Of a stretch of 64,000 nt of DNA, positions 10,390-18,764 are shown piece after piece (the stretch's first letter is position 1; every line of letters begins with the position of its first letter). A program made the translations under genes and the position numbers. The stretch comes from Rhizobium sp. BK418. Lineage in GTDB: Bacteria; Pseudomonadota; Alphaproteobacteria; Rhizobiales; Rhizobiaceae. Location of the stretch: contig NZ_SLZK01000003.1 of the NCBI RefSeq assembly GCF_004341105.1, forward strand, positions 868,001-932,000. The letters run 5' to 3'. The notes under the pieces were generated by a model that made no database searches, was not told the DNA's origin, and saw only the letters and a program-made list of their open reading frames with translations.

Positions 10390-11866
10390 CAAGAAGCGGT
10401 CGTTTTTCATCGACGAATGTCGGAACGCCGCGAAGCACACCCTGGAATCCGGAAAGCGGCTCACCGAGCGTCAGCCCGGCATTTGTGATCCGGAACTCCC
10501 TAATGGTCTCCTCATGACCGCCGGTTCGTTTCTTGACCACGGAAATCGCTCGGCGCACTTTTCCTAGCGCCTCGAAATATCGCAGAAGGATGACGGTGTC
10601 GGCGAGATAGGTGACATCGATCGGTGCCTTCATGTCTCCGACGAGGCCATGCTGCGCGACGGTGAGAAAGGTATTTGTGCCCTGGCGATTCAGATATTGA
10701 AGAAGCTCGTGCATGTGCAGGATAAGAGCATTCTCCTCCGGCATCGATGCCTGATAACCATTGATGCTGTCGATGACGACGGTCTTGGCGTCGTAGCTTG
10801 CGACCCGATCCCTGACGCGCTGAGCAAATTCGCCGGGGGACAGCTCGGCCGCATCCAGCTGCTCGATGTGGATCAGCCCTTCATCGCTCATTTTCTCCAG
10901 ATTAATGCCCAGCGATTTCGTCCGCGTAAACAACAGTCCAAGCTCTTCATCGAAGATGAAAATAGCCGCCTTTTCGCCACGCTTGACTGCAGCATAGGCA
11001 AATTGCAGGGCGAACAGGCTCTTGCCGGTGCCGGCTGGGCCGATCAGCAGCGTGCTGGAGCCACGCTCGATTCCGCCGCCCAGAAGATGGTCCAATTCCT
11101 CGATGCCACTTGAAAGTGTCGATCTGTCAAAGCCCTTCTTGTGCTCGATCGCCCGTAACCGCGGAAAGACAGACACGCCGCCGGTTTTGATGACGAAATC
11201 GTGGTAGCCGCCACGAAAGGATTGGCCACGATACTTGACGACCCGCAGTCGCCGACGCTCCGAGCCGTAATTCGGTGCAAGCTGTTCGAGGTGGATCACC
11301 CCATGAACGACGCTGTGGACGGTCTTGTCGAGAATATCCGAGGTCATGTCGTCGAGGAGCAGGACCGTAGCATCCGACCGGGCGAAGAAATGCTTCAGCG
11401 CAAGGATCTGCCGGCGATAACGCAGCGAGCTTTGGGCAAGCAGCCTGATTTCAGAGAGGCTGTCAATGACGACCCTCTGCGGTTTTGCCCGCTCGAAAGC
11501 TTCGAAGATCAGCTTGGTGGTTTCGCCCAACTCAAGATCGGAGGAATAAAGAAGGCTCTGCTGCTGATCTGCATCGAGCAGGCTTTCAGGGGGCACGAGC
11601 TCGAAGATTTCGATGCGGTCGCCGAGCTTCATTCCGTGCGAGGCGGCGCTATCGCGCAGCTCTTCCTCGGTTTCGGAAAGACTTATATAGAGACAGCGCT
11701 CATTCAGAGCTGCGCCTTCAAACAAAAATTGCAGGGCAATGGTGGTTTTTCCAGTGCCGGGCGAGCCTTCCACCAGGAATACATGCCGGCGTGTAAACCC
11801 TCCGAATAATACATCGTCCAAACCGGCTATACCGGTTTCGGCTTTCTTGCTCAGAACTTTATCCAT
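10358..11866 (-). CDS. kaiC: KaiC-like tandem RecA ATPase
   Basis: A 502-residue protein with two KaiC-type P-loop domains. CI has Walker A GSPGTGKTT and the catalytic Glu pair in SETEEE. CII has GPAGTGKS and IFDEE. This is the architecture of the cyanobacterial circadian clock ATPase and of alphaproteobacterial homologues involved in timing or stress responses. The cyanobacterial Ser431-Thr432 autophosphorylation pair aligns by eye with Thr-Tyr in VTYLAD (about residues 418-423). The ATG at 11866 is preceded by GGAGG, making it a better start than ATG 11887. No kaiA or kaiB is nearby; instead the gene runs into a hybrid histidine kinase. Confidence 0.88.
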   Translation of the reverse strand: MDKVLSKKAETGIAGLDDVLFGGFTRRHVFLVEGSPGTGKTTIALQFLFEGAALNERCLYISLSETEEELRDSAASHGMKLGDRIEIFELVPPESLLDADQQQSLLYSSDLELGETTKLIFEAFERAKPQRVVIDSLSEIRLLAQSSLRYRRQILALKHFFARSDATVLLLDDMTSDILDKTVHSVVHGVIHLEQLAPNYGSERRRLRVVKYRGQSFRGGYHDFVIKTGGVSVFPRLRAIEHKKGFDRSTLSSGIEELDHLLGGGIERGSSTLLIGPAGTGKSLFALQFAYAAVKRGEKAAIFIFDEELGLLFTRTKSLGINLEKMSDEGLIHIEQLDAAELSPGEFAQRVRDRVASYDAKTVVIDSINGYQASMPEENALILHMHELLQYLNRQGTNTFLTVAQHGLVGDMKAPIDVTYLADTVILLRYFEALGKVRRAISVVKKRTGGHEETIREFRITNAGLTLGEPLSGFQGVLRGVPTFVDEKRPLLDVSEEDRDNS

Positions 11867-11972
11867 ACTGCCTCCATAGTCGTCCAAGAATTAGGGCAGG
11901 AGGTTTCGGGAGCAAGACTGCCGCCGACCTGGATTTAGCCGATGTCGAGCAATCTGAAGCGGGCCTGTCGTT

Positions 11973-13136
11973 TCAACTCGCAGTCACCAGCGGAAGCCGC
12001 CGGCGTACGATGCTGGCGTGGAACTTCGCTCCATGGAGCAACCCGTCATCGTTGAAATCGAAGGTTGGGTTATGCAGCGGCGCCGAATCCTTTCCGTTGC
12101 CGAGAAAGACGTAGCAGCCGGGCTTCAGAGCAAGGAAGCGGGCGAAATCCTCCGATGCTGTCATCGGCTGCTTGCGGATCTCGATGCTCTCGGGCGCGAA
12201 GATGTCGCGAGCAGCTGCGAAGGCTTCTTCGGTCAGGGCGGGATCGTTCAGAAGGGGCACGAATTCCCTGGTATAGGTGACCTCGCTTGAGAGATTGTAG
12301 GTGAGCGCGGTGCCCTCGGCGATGACGCGCATCTGCTTTTCGATCTCGGCGCTGACATCGGGGTGGAAGCTCCTGCAATCGCCAAGGATGCGGGCGAGGC
12401 CTGGCAGCGCATTGCGGGTCCCGTCGGTCAGGAGTTCTGTGACGGAGACGACGCCGATAGCGGTTGGATCGAGGCGGCGGGCGGCGATGGTCTGCAGGTT
12501 CATGACCAGTGCGCAGGCGGCGACCAGGACTTCGTTCGTCGCATGCGGGCGGGCGGCGTGGCCGCCGATGCCCTTGAGCACGATTTCGAAATTATCCTCC
12601 GCAGACATAAGCGCACCGGCGCGCGTTTGGAAATGGCCTGTCGGCAGGCCGGGCAGATTGTGAATGCCGTAGATCTCGTCGAAGGGAAAGCGTTCGAAAA
12701 TGCCGTCTTCGATCATGGCGAGTGCGCCCTTGCCCCATTCCTCGGCGGGCTGGAAGACGAAGCGCACCGTGCCGTCGAAGCCGCCGTCTTCGGCGAGCAT
12801 CCTGGCGGCACCGAGCAGCATGGCGGTGTGGCCGTCATGTCCGCAGGCATGCATGATGCCGGGGTTGCGCGAGGCGTAGGGCCGGTCGGCTTGTTCGGGA
12901 ATGCGCAGCGCGTCCATATCGGCTCTGAGCGCAACCGAGCGATTGCCGCTGCCGCGCTTCAGCGTGCCGACGACACCGGTGCCGCCGACGCTTTCCGCGA
13001 CATCGTCCAGGCCGAATTCGCGCAGCTTATCGGCGACGAAGGCGGCCGTCTGCCGTTCTTCGAAACCGAATTCCGGATGGGCGTGCAGGTGGCGGCGCCA
13101 GCCGCGCATCTCGCAGACCAGGCGATCGAGATCCAT
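11973..13136 (-). CDS. M20-family amidohydrolase (hippurate-hydrolase-like)
   Basis: A 387-residue dizinc amidohydrolase of the M20D group (HipO/IlvL type), which cleaves N-acyl or N-aroyl amino acids. Metal-site motifs are ACGHDGH near residue 97, FQPAEE near 130 and HNLPG near 158, followed by the dimerisation insert and the conserved late ASEDF. Its start has GGAGGA upstream and lies 3 bases after the stop of the preceding gene, so it is the third gene of the dpaL operon. In this setting it probably removes an acyl group from an amino acid that the ammonia-lyase then degrades; the substrate is inferred. Confidence 0.88.
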   Translation of the reverse strand: MDLDRLVCEMRGWRRHLHAHPEFGFEERQTAAFVADKLREFGLDDVAESVGGTGVVGTLKRGSGNRSVALRADMDALRIPEQADRPYASRNPGIMHACGHDGHTAMLLGAARMLAEDGGFDGTVRFVFQPAEEWGKGALAMIEDGIFERFPFDEIYGIHNLPGLPTGHFQTRAGALMSAEDNFEIVLKGIGGHAARPHATNEVLVAACALVMNLQTIAARRLDPTAIGVVSVTELLTDGTRNALPGLARILGDCRSFHPDVSAEIEKQMRVIAEGTALTYNLSSEVTYTREFVPLLNDPALTEEAFAAARDIFAPESIEIRKQPMTASEDFARFLALKPGCYVFLGNGKDSAPLHNPTFDFNDDGLLHGAKFHASIVRRRLPLVTAS

Positions 13137-13139
13137 CGG

Positions 13140-14378
13140 CTATTCCTCCCGCGTCAGGCTGTTCGCCACATCGAGCAGGATGTTCGCGCCGGCGATCATA
13201 TCATCATCGGCAGTGAATTCCCTGGGGTTGTGGCTGATGCCGGCCTGGCTCGGCACGAAGATCATCGCTGCCGGGGCGATGCGGGCGATCATCTGGGCAT
13301 CGTGACCGGCGCCGGAGGTCATGCGCCGGCAGGGGAGCGCACGCGCCCTGGCGGCTCTCTCGATCTCCGTGACGATGCGCTCGTCGAACGTAACGGGTTC
13401 GAAGCGGGCCAGGCGCTCCACCGAGATTGTCACATCCTCTTCGACGGCGAGTGTTTCGAGGAAGCGGGCGAGGGCAGCCTCTTCCTGCTTGAGCCTGATC
13501 TCGTCGGGATCGCGCAGATCGACGGTGAAGATTGCCTTCGAGGGGATGACGTTGATGGCGTTCGGCTGGAATTCCATGCAGCCGACGGTCGCGACCGTCG
13601 GCGTGTTCGAGGCCTTGGCGCGCTCACGCAGGAAGGTGATGACGCGGGCAGCCGCGTGGCCGGCATCGCGGCGCATGGAGATCGGCGTCGTGCCGGCGTG
13701 ATTGGCATCGCCTTCGATCGTCACTTTCTGCCAGGAAATGCCCTGCAGGTTTTCGACGGCGCCGAGGGGAATGCCCTCGCGCTCCAGCACCGGGCCTTGC
13801 TCGATATGCAGTTCGATATAGGCGTGCGGCGTCAGGAAACCGGGCTGTTTCTCGCCGGCATAGCCGATGCGCCCAAGCTCATCACCGAGCAGTGACCCGT
13901 CGGTTCCAATGGTCGCAAGCGCTACATCGATATCGAGCCCGCCGGCATAGACCAGCGAGCCCATCATGTCGGGTGCATAACGAACGCCTTCCTCATTGGT
14001 GAAGGCGGCAAGGACGATCGGGCGGGCGGGCGCGAAGCCAGCCTCCTTCAGCGTTTCCAGGACTTCGAGGCCGGAGAGCACGCCGTAACAGCCGTCATAG
14101 ATGCCGGCATTGATGACGGTGTCGATATGCGAACCGAGCATCAGCGGCGCACGGCCTTCCGTGCCATCGGGCGTCCAGATGCCGAACATATTGCCGATCT
14201 GGTCTATCGCGAGTTCGAGGCCTGCCGCCCTGATCCAGGCGGCGAGCCGGTCGCGGCCCTCCCTATCCGTATCGGATGCGGCAAGGCGGGTGAGGCGGCC
14301 TTCGGCATCGCGGCCGATCGCGCCAAGTTCACGGAGCCGGCCGAGCAGCCGCGCGCTGTCTATCGAAAGATTGTTCAC
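13140..14378 (-). CDS. Zn-dependent hydrolase (N-carbamoyl-L-amino-acid hydrolase / allantoate amidohydrolase type)
   Basis: A 412-residue M20C-type hydrolase. Motifs are GSHIDTV near residue 82, FTNEEGVRY near 127, ELHIEQGPVLE near 190 and the C-terminal GAGHDAQM, all typical of L-carbamoylases and allantoate amidohydrolases that hydrolyse a ureido or amide bond using two metal ions. It begins with GTG, and that codon overlaps the TGA of dpaL (GTGA), with GAGGTGC upstream: tight translational coupling. Its partner genes suggest that it feeds amino acids into the ammonia-lyase reaction. Confidence 0.88.
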   Translation of the reverse strand: MNNLSIDSARLLGRLRELGAIGRDAEGRLTRLAASDTDREGRDRLAAWIRAAGLELAIDQIGNMFGIWTPDGTEGRAPLMLGSHIDTVINAGIYDGCYGVLSGLEVLETLKEAGFAPARPIVLAAFTNEEGVRYAPDMMGSLVYAGGLDIDVALATIGTDGSLLGDELGRIGYAGEKQPGFLTPHAYIELHIEQGPVLEREGIPLGAVENLQGISWQKVTIEGDANHAGTTPISMRRDAGHAAARVITFLRERAKASNTPTVATVGCMEFQPNAINVIPSKAIFTVDLRDPDEIRLKQEEAALARFLETLAVEEDVTISVERLARFEPVTFDERIVTEIERAARARALPCRRMTSGAGHDAQMIARIAPAAMIFVPSQAGISHNPREFTADDDMIAGANILLDVANSLTREE

Positions 14379-15574
14379 GCTGCACCTCGCGACAGGACGT
14401 CTTCGGGCGAGAGCCCGACAATATCGCGATATTTGCCGGGATCGGTGGCGCCCTCGGTGTTGACGACGAAGATGCGGGACGACGGATCGATGGAAAGGGC
14501 CGCCTTTATCTCGGGGTCGGCAACGGCCTTCAGGAGGCCGGCAAGACCGACGCCGCCGCTTTCGCCTGATATGACGGCGGGATCATTGCCGACCGGGTTG
14601 GCAAGGCGCTTCATGATGGCAATGGCATCCTCCTCGTCAACGGTCATGAAGGCATCAGCGGCGCGCGAGAGGATGCGCCAGGCGACCAGCGACGGCTCGT
14701 AGCATTCGAGCATCGCCATGACGGTCGGTTCGGCATGCGGCACGGTGACCGGATGGCCGGCGCGGGCCGTCTCGAACAGGCAGGCGGCGCGGGCGGGATC
14801 GACGACCGTGAAGATCGGACGCTGCGCCCCAAGCGCGATTGCCAGATGGCCGGCGACGGCAGCGGCAATGCCGCCGACGCCGGACTGGATGAAGACATGT
14901 GTCGGCGGGGCGGGCAACTGCCTCAACGCCTCGCGCACCAGCACCGTGTAACCCTGCATGACAAGGCCGGGGATGCGCTCGTAACCCGGCCAGGACGTAT
15001 CGGAGACGATGGTCCAGCCGCGCTCTTTGGCGACGCGCGCGGCCTCCCGCACCGAGTCATCGTAGCTTCCGGCGACGCGGATTATCTCGGCGCCGAAGCG
15101 GGCGATGGCCGCGACGCGTTCGTCGCTGACGCCGGCATGCACGAAGATCGCCGCCCGCGCGCCGATGAGGCCGGCGCCTTGGGCGACCGAGCGACCGTGA
15201 TTGCCATCGGTGGCGCAGGCAAAACACATGGTTTCGGCGATCTTCCTAATATCGGTCGCGTGCAGTTCGGCCATGTCGACTGGCCGCCCGAGCCTAACTT
15301 CGGCCTCTTCGAGGACAATGCGGATGACGGCATAGGCGCCACCCAGCGCCTTGAAACTGCCGAGACCGAGGCGCTTTCCCTCATCCTTCACATGGATGGC
15401 GGCCACGCCGGATGCGGCGGCAAGGCCGGGCAGGGAGATCAGCGGGGTTTCGGCATGGTTTTCGCGGTAGCGCAGGTGGTGCTCCACGCCTTCGGCTGCG
15501 GCCAGCCCAAGCGTTTCCGCATCGCCCGGCGTGAGCGGCTGCCTGTAATCTGCATTGCTGTTGAGGATGAACAT
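14375..15574 (-). CDS. dpaL: Diaminopropionate ammonia-lyase
   Basis: A 399-residue PLP enzyme of fold type II that converts 2,3-diaminopropionate to pyruvate and two ammonia. The PLP lysine lies in GLGSFKALGG near residue 65, the asparagine/glycine motif ATDGNHGRSVA near 107, and the phosphate-binding QSGVGGIAAA near 216. The length matches DpaL/YgeX. The ATG at 15574 aligns with the family start; the open frame upstream of it is antisense to the divergent regulator. It is the first gene of a three-gene operon with two amidohydrolases and is divergent from an Lrp/AsnC regulator 102 bases away. Known DpaL enzymes also act more slowly on serine and other amino acids. Confidence 0.88.
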   Translation of the reverse strand: MFILNSNADYRQPLTPGDAETLGLAAAEGVEHHLRYRENHAETPLISLPGLAAASGVAAIHVKDEGKRLGLGSFKALGGAYAVIRIVLEEAEVRLGRPVDMAELHATDIRKIAETMCFACATDGNHGRSVAQGAGLIGARAAIFVHAGVSDERVAAIARFGAEIIRVAGSYDDSVREAARVAKERGWTIVSDTSWPGYERIPGLVMQGYTVLVREALRQLPAPPTHVFIQSGVGGIAAAVAGHLAIALGAQRPIFTVVDPARAACLFETARAGHPVTVPHAEPTVMAMLECYEPSLVAWRILSRAADAFMTVDEEDAIAIMKRLANPVGNDPAVISGESGGVGLAGLLKAVADPEIKAALSIDPSSRIFVVNTEGATDPGKYRDIVGLSPEDVLSRGAA

Positions 15575-15676
15575 TTGCGCCTCGTTTGCTGTCTGGCGGA
15601 AAGATATTGCAGCGTGCACGAAAAAAGGCGCTGATATTTGACCGTTGTTTTGCAAGTTTGTTTCGCGGAGCCCCTC

Positions 15677-16141
15677 ATGCCGGCACAACTCGATGCTTTC
15701 GACCGCAAGATCCTCGAGATCCTGCAGCGCGACAATACCACGCCGCAGCGCACGATCGGCGAGGCCGTCAATCTCTCGGCCCCGGCGGTGCAGCGGCGCA
15801 TCAAGCGCATGACGGAAGAGGGCGTCATCCGGGAAAATATCGCGGTCGTCGATCCCGCCGCCGTCGGCCAGGCGATCACCATATTCGTGGAGGTGGAGGT
15901 CATCAGCGAGACAGCGGAGCAGATCGAGCAGGCCAAGCGCGAATTCGCTGCGGCGCCGGAAATCCAGCAATGCTATTACGTGACAGGGGAGGCCGATTTC
16001 GTGCTCGTCATCATCGTGCCTTCGATGGCCGATTACGAAGCGCTGACGCGGCGCCTGTTCTTCGGCAACAACAATGTGAAGCGGTTTCGAACATTCGTTG
16101 CCATGGACAGGATCAAGGTGGGGCTCTGCGTTCCGATCTAA
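15677..16141 (+). CDS. Lrp/AsnC-family transcriptional regulator
   Basis: A 154-residue feast/famine regulator. The N-terminal helix-turn-helix (LDAFDRKILEILQRDNTTPQ, then NLSAPAVQRRIKRM) is followed by a RAM/AsnC ligand-binding domain with the typical CYYVTGEADFVLVI strand. CGGAG precedes the ATG at 15677. It is divergent from dpaL, so it very probably controls the diaminopropionate operon in response to the amino acid substrate or product, as most AsnC-type local regulators do; this is inferred from arrangement. Confidence 0.9.
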   Translation: MPAQLDAFDRKILEILQRDNTTPQRTIGEAVNLSAPAVQRRIKRMTEEGVIRENIAVVDPAAVGQAITIFVEVEVISETAEQIEQAKREFAAAPEIQQCYYVTGEADFVLVIIVPSMADYEALTRRLFFGNNNVKRFRTFVAMDRIKVGLCVPI

Positions 16142-16168
16142 GCGCGGTTTTGAGGGAGGCGCCTGTTC

Positions 16169-16297
16169 ATGCTGATCATTTTCGGCGGTTTGCCGGGCAG
16201 TGGGAAGACGACGATTGCGCGGGCCTTAGCTGATGTGACTGGCTGCGGCATAGTCGGTGAAACAGGGATGCTTGTTGAGTGCGGCAATCGCGGCTAG
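16169..16297 (+). pseudogene. Truncated P-loop kinase remnant
   Basis: An ATG at 16169 opens a 42-codon frame whose first 20 residues (MLIIFGGLPGSGKTTIARAL) are a textbook Walker A start of small AAA/zeta-type kinases. The rest of the frame (to TAG at 16295) has no similarity to the family, which is normally 150-180 residues. The kinase was therefore probably cut by a deletion shortly after the P-loop. A functional 42-residue peptide is possible but unlikely. Confidence 0.55.
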
Positions 16298-16325
16298 GTC
16301 TGGGCCGATCAGCACGGAGATCGTC

Positions 16326-17147
16326 ATGTCCGGTGAGACGCTTGCCCGATCGTTTGGTCGGAAAGCTTTTGGGCTCAGTCCAGAAAATTATCACCTGGCC
16401 CGACCGGCCTATCCGCCGGCGGTTTGGGAGCTCTTGCGGCGGCGGGCCGGATTGCGAGCCGGCATCTCGGTATTGGAGATCGGCGCAGGCACGGGTCTCG
16501 CCACCGAACATCTTCTGGCGCATGACCCGCAACGGCTTCTGGCCGTCGAACCGGATTCTCGGCTTGCCGAATTTCTGCGCGCCCGGTTGCTTTGCCCCGA
16601 ACTCGAAGTGATCGAGCAGCCCTTCGAAGAGCTGAACGAGGCTCCGCAATCCTACGATCTGGTCGTCAGCGCCACTGCATTTCACTGGCTCGATGCCATC
16701 CCGGCGCTGCGGCGCATCCATGCTCTGCTTCGCGATGGCGGCGCTGTCGCCTTGATCTGGAACGTTTTTGGCGACAACAGCAGGCCTGATCCATTTCATG
16801 AGGCGAGTGCGCATTTATTCGCCGGGCATCGCCCAAGCCCGTCCGGCGGAGGAACGACGCAGACGCCCTACGGGCTCGATAGCGAGGCGCGGCTCAGGGA
16901 TTTCGAGGCGGCTTCATTCCAGTGCGAGCCGCCCTCTATGTTCGAGTGGACGCTGACACTCGATCCGCCCGCAGTGCGGCGGCTCTATGCGACCTATTCG
17001 AATGTCGTGGCATTGGAGGCGGGGAAGCGTGAGAAATTGCTGGACGCGCTGGAAGATCTGGCAAGGGACGATTTCGGCGGCATCGTCACCAGGAACATGA
17101 CGACGTCGGTTTTTGTCGCGAGGCGCAGGCGGGCGGACGCCCCATAA
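16326..17147 (+). CDS. Class I SAM-dependent methyltransferase
   Basis: A 273-residue methyltransferase. SAM-binding motif I is VLEIGAGTGLATEHL (about residues 48-62), followed by an acidic strand end (LAVEPD), motif II with YDLVVSATAFHWLD and motif III with LLRDGGAVALIWNVF. The FHWLD variant is typical of a trans-aconitate-methyltransferase-like subgroup. Substrate unknown. GGAG precedes the ATG at 16326, preferred over an ATG at 16257. It lies between a kinase remnant and a convergent FAD oxidoreductase, with no operon partner. Confidence 0.87.
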   Translation: MSGETLARSFGRKAFGLSPENYHLARPAYPPAVWELLRRRAGLRAGISVLEIGAGTGLATEHLLAHDPQRLLAVEPDSRLAEFLRARLLCPELEVIEQPFEELNEAPQSYDLVVSATAFHWLDAIPALRRIHALLRDGGAVALIWNVFGDNSRPDPFHEASAHLFAGHRPSPSGGGTTQTPYGLDSEARLRDFEAASFQCEPPSMFEWTLTLDPPAVRRLYATYSNVVALEAGKREKLLDALEDLARDDFGGIVTRNMTTSVFVARRRRADAP

Positions 17148-17167
17148 GGGAGCGGGTTTCGCGCCCC

Positions 17168-18511
17168 CTAGATCGCCGGCCCCGGCCGAATGCGGCTGCC
17201 GTCGTTGAAGCGCGACAGCCGGAAACGGTTGAGGTCGTGGCCGGGGGCGTTGCCCTGGATGAGATCGGAGACCACACGGCCGATGCCCGGGCCGATGCCG
17301 AAGCCGTGGCCGCTCAGGCCGGTGGCGACGAAGAGGCCGGGGATTGTCTGTGCGCGATCGACGATCGGTACGATGTCGGGCATGGCGTCGATCATGCCGG
17401 CCCAGCTCGCCTTCAGCCGAACGGTTTCGAATTGCGGAAACAGGCGTTTGAAACCGCGTTCGATCGCTGCGAGGCCGGATTTCTCCGGCGCAGGGTTGAG
17501 GACGCGCATCCGTTCGAACGGGCTCTCAGCATCCGCCGTCCAGTGGCGCGGGGTCGACCAGCTGTCGGGAAAGCCTTCGGGGGCTGCAAGCGAATAGTGC
17601 GTGCCGAGGGGGTGAGCCATGAGCGCCGGCAGGTATTTTGTGGCGTGGCGGAAGGCGTCGGGGCCCAGATGGAGGCGGTGGCTTCCCGGCGCCAGCGTAT
17701 AGCCGCCGTCCTGCCTGCGGCGGAAGGCGACCTCCGCTCCGGCGGCAGCGCCGCCATGGACTTCGGCCATGGGCTCGGTTGCGGCGACGGTGGCGCGGAC
17801 GGCGAGCTGCGGGATGGAGATGCCGTGGTTTCTGAGAAAGAGCGACGACCAGGCGCCGCCTGCGACGAGAACGGTCGAAGTTTCGATGCGGCCTGCCTCG
17901 GTCCACACACCGCTTACCTTGCCGGCGGAGATATCGAGGGTTCGGGCGGCGCAATTTTCGACGATCGTGACGCCCAGGCGGGCGGCCAGTCGGCCAAGAG
18001 CGGGGACTGCGAGCCAAGGCTCGGCGCGCATATCGGACGGCGTGGTCATGGCGCCGGTGAATTTACGGGAGATACCCTTGAAGAGCGCCGAGGTCTGCCC
18101 GCTGTCGAGCAGGCGGGTGTCGAGATTGTAGGCGCCGGCGAGCTTCATGAAGGTTTCGAAGCCGGCCATCTCCCTGTCCGAGTTGGCGAGATAGGTGACG
18201 CCGGTCTGGTTCAGACCGATGTCCTCGCCGCATTCTTCCGCCAGCTCTTTCCAGAGGCGGCAGGCTTCGATGACGATGGGAAGCTCGTCGGCATCGCGGC
18301 CCTGCTTACGGATCCAGCCCCAGTTGCGGGAGGACTGTTCGGCCGCGATACGTCCCTTCTCGACGAGCGTCACGGAGATCCTGCGCTTCGCCAGAAACAG
18401 CGCCGTCGTCACGCCGATGACGCCGGCGCCGACGATCACGACGTCGGAAGTTTTCGGAAGCGGGCCATGATGCTGAATGGGATCGTTCAAGGAGAAGGGG
18501 AAGGCGGGCAA
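17168..18511 (-). CDS. FAD-dependent oxidoreductase (DAO family)
   Basis: A 447-residue D-amino-acid-oxidase-type flavoprotein. The dinucleotide-binding motif VVIVGAGVIGVTTALFLA starts near residue 24, followed by the VEKG ribose-binding acid and a C-terminal GLSGHGFGIGPGIGR FAD motif. Such enzymes oxidise amines or amino acids (sarcosine, glycine, opines) to imines. The start appears to be TTG at 18511 with AGGA 9 bases upstream; the family also tolerates a short N-terminal leader before the Rossmann strand. It is a single gene convergent with the methyltransferase. Confidence 0.87.
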   Translation of the reverse strand: MPAFPFSLNDPIQHHGPLPKTSDVVIVGAGVIGVTTALFLAKRRISVTLVEKGRIAAEQSSRNWGWIRKQGRDADELPIVIEACRLWKELAEECGEDIGLNQTGVTYLANSDREMAGFETFMKLAGAYNLDTRLLDSGQTSALFKGISRKFTGAMTTPSDMRAEPWLAVPALGRLAARLGVTIVENCAARTLDISAGKVSGVWTEAGRIETSTVLVAGGAWSSLFLRNHGISIPQLAVRATVAATEPMAEVHGGAAAGAEVAFRRRQDGGYTLAPGSHRLHLGPDAFRHATKYLPALMAHPLGTHYSLAAPEGFPDSWSTPRHWTADAESPFERMRVLNPAPEKSGLAAIERGFKRLFPQFETVRLKASWAGMIDAMPDIVPIVDRAQTIPGLFVATGLSGHGFGIGPGIGRVVSDLIQGNAPGHDLNRFRLSRFNDGSRIRPGPAI

Positions 18512-18764
18512 GCTTGTGAGTCCTGAAGTCTGATCGGCAGGTTACGAGTGCTAGAGGCTCCGGGCCGGCAATTCAAGGTGATATGAGCGGGTTGTCGACC
18601 AAGCTACGGACTGAAGAAAATTTTGCCCGGTAACGCTGCGATGCCGAGACAGCAGGTTGCACAGCCGCCGGGGGAAGTGCTAGGCGAGCGTTTTTCGATG
18701 GGATGCGCAATCCCGATGCAAGGTGCCCATGGCGGCCTCGAGCAGCAGAAACCCTGGTTGGACG

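Noticed and set aside
11888..11972. EcfG promoter searched for upstream of the KaiC operon
   Set aside because: No GGAAC with a correctly spaced CGTT was found, so no stress-sigma claim is made for that operon.
12363..13895. 510-codon plus-strand frame across the two amidohydrolase genes
   Set aside because: Antisense to two genes with intact metal motifs; composition is the mirror of their codons.
17237..18526. 429-codon plus-strand frame opposite the FAD oxidoreductase
   Set aside because: No family similarity; antisense to a gene with complete FAD motifs.
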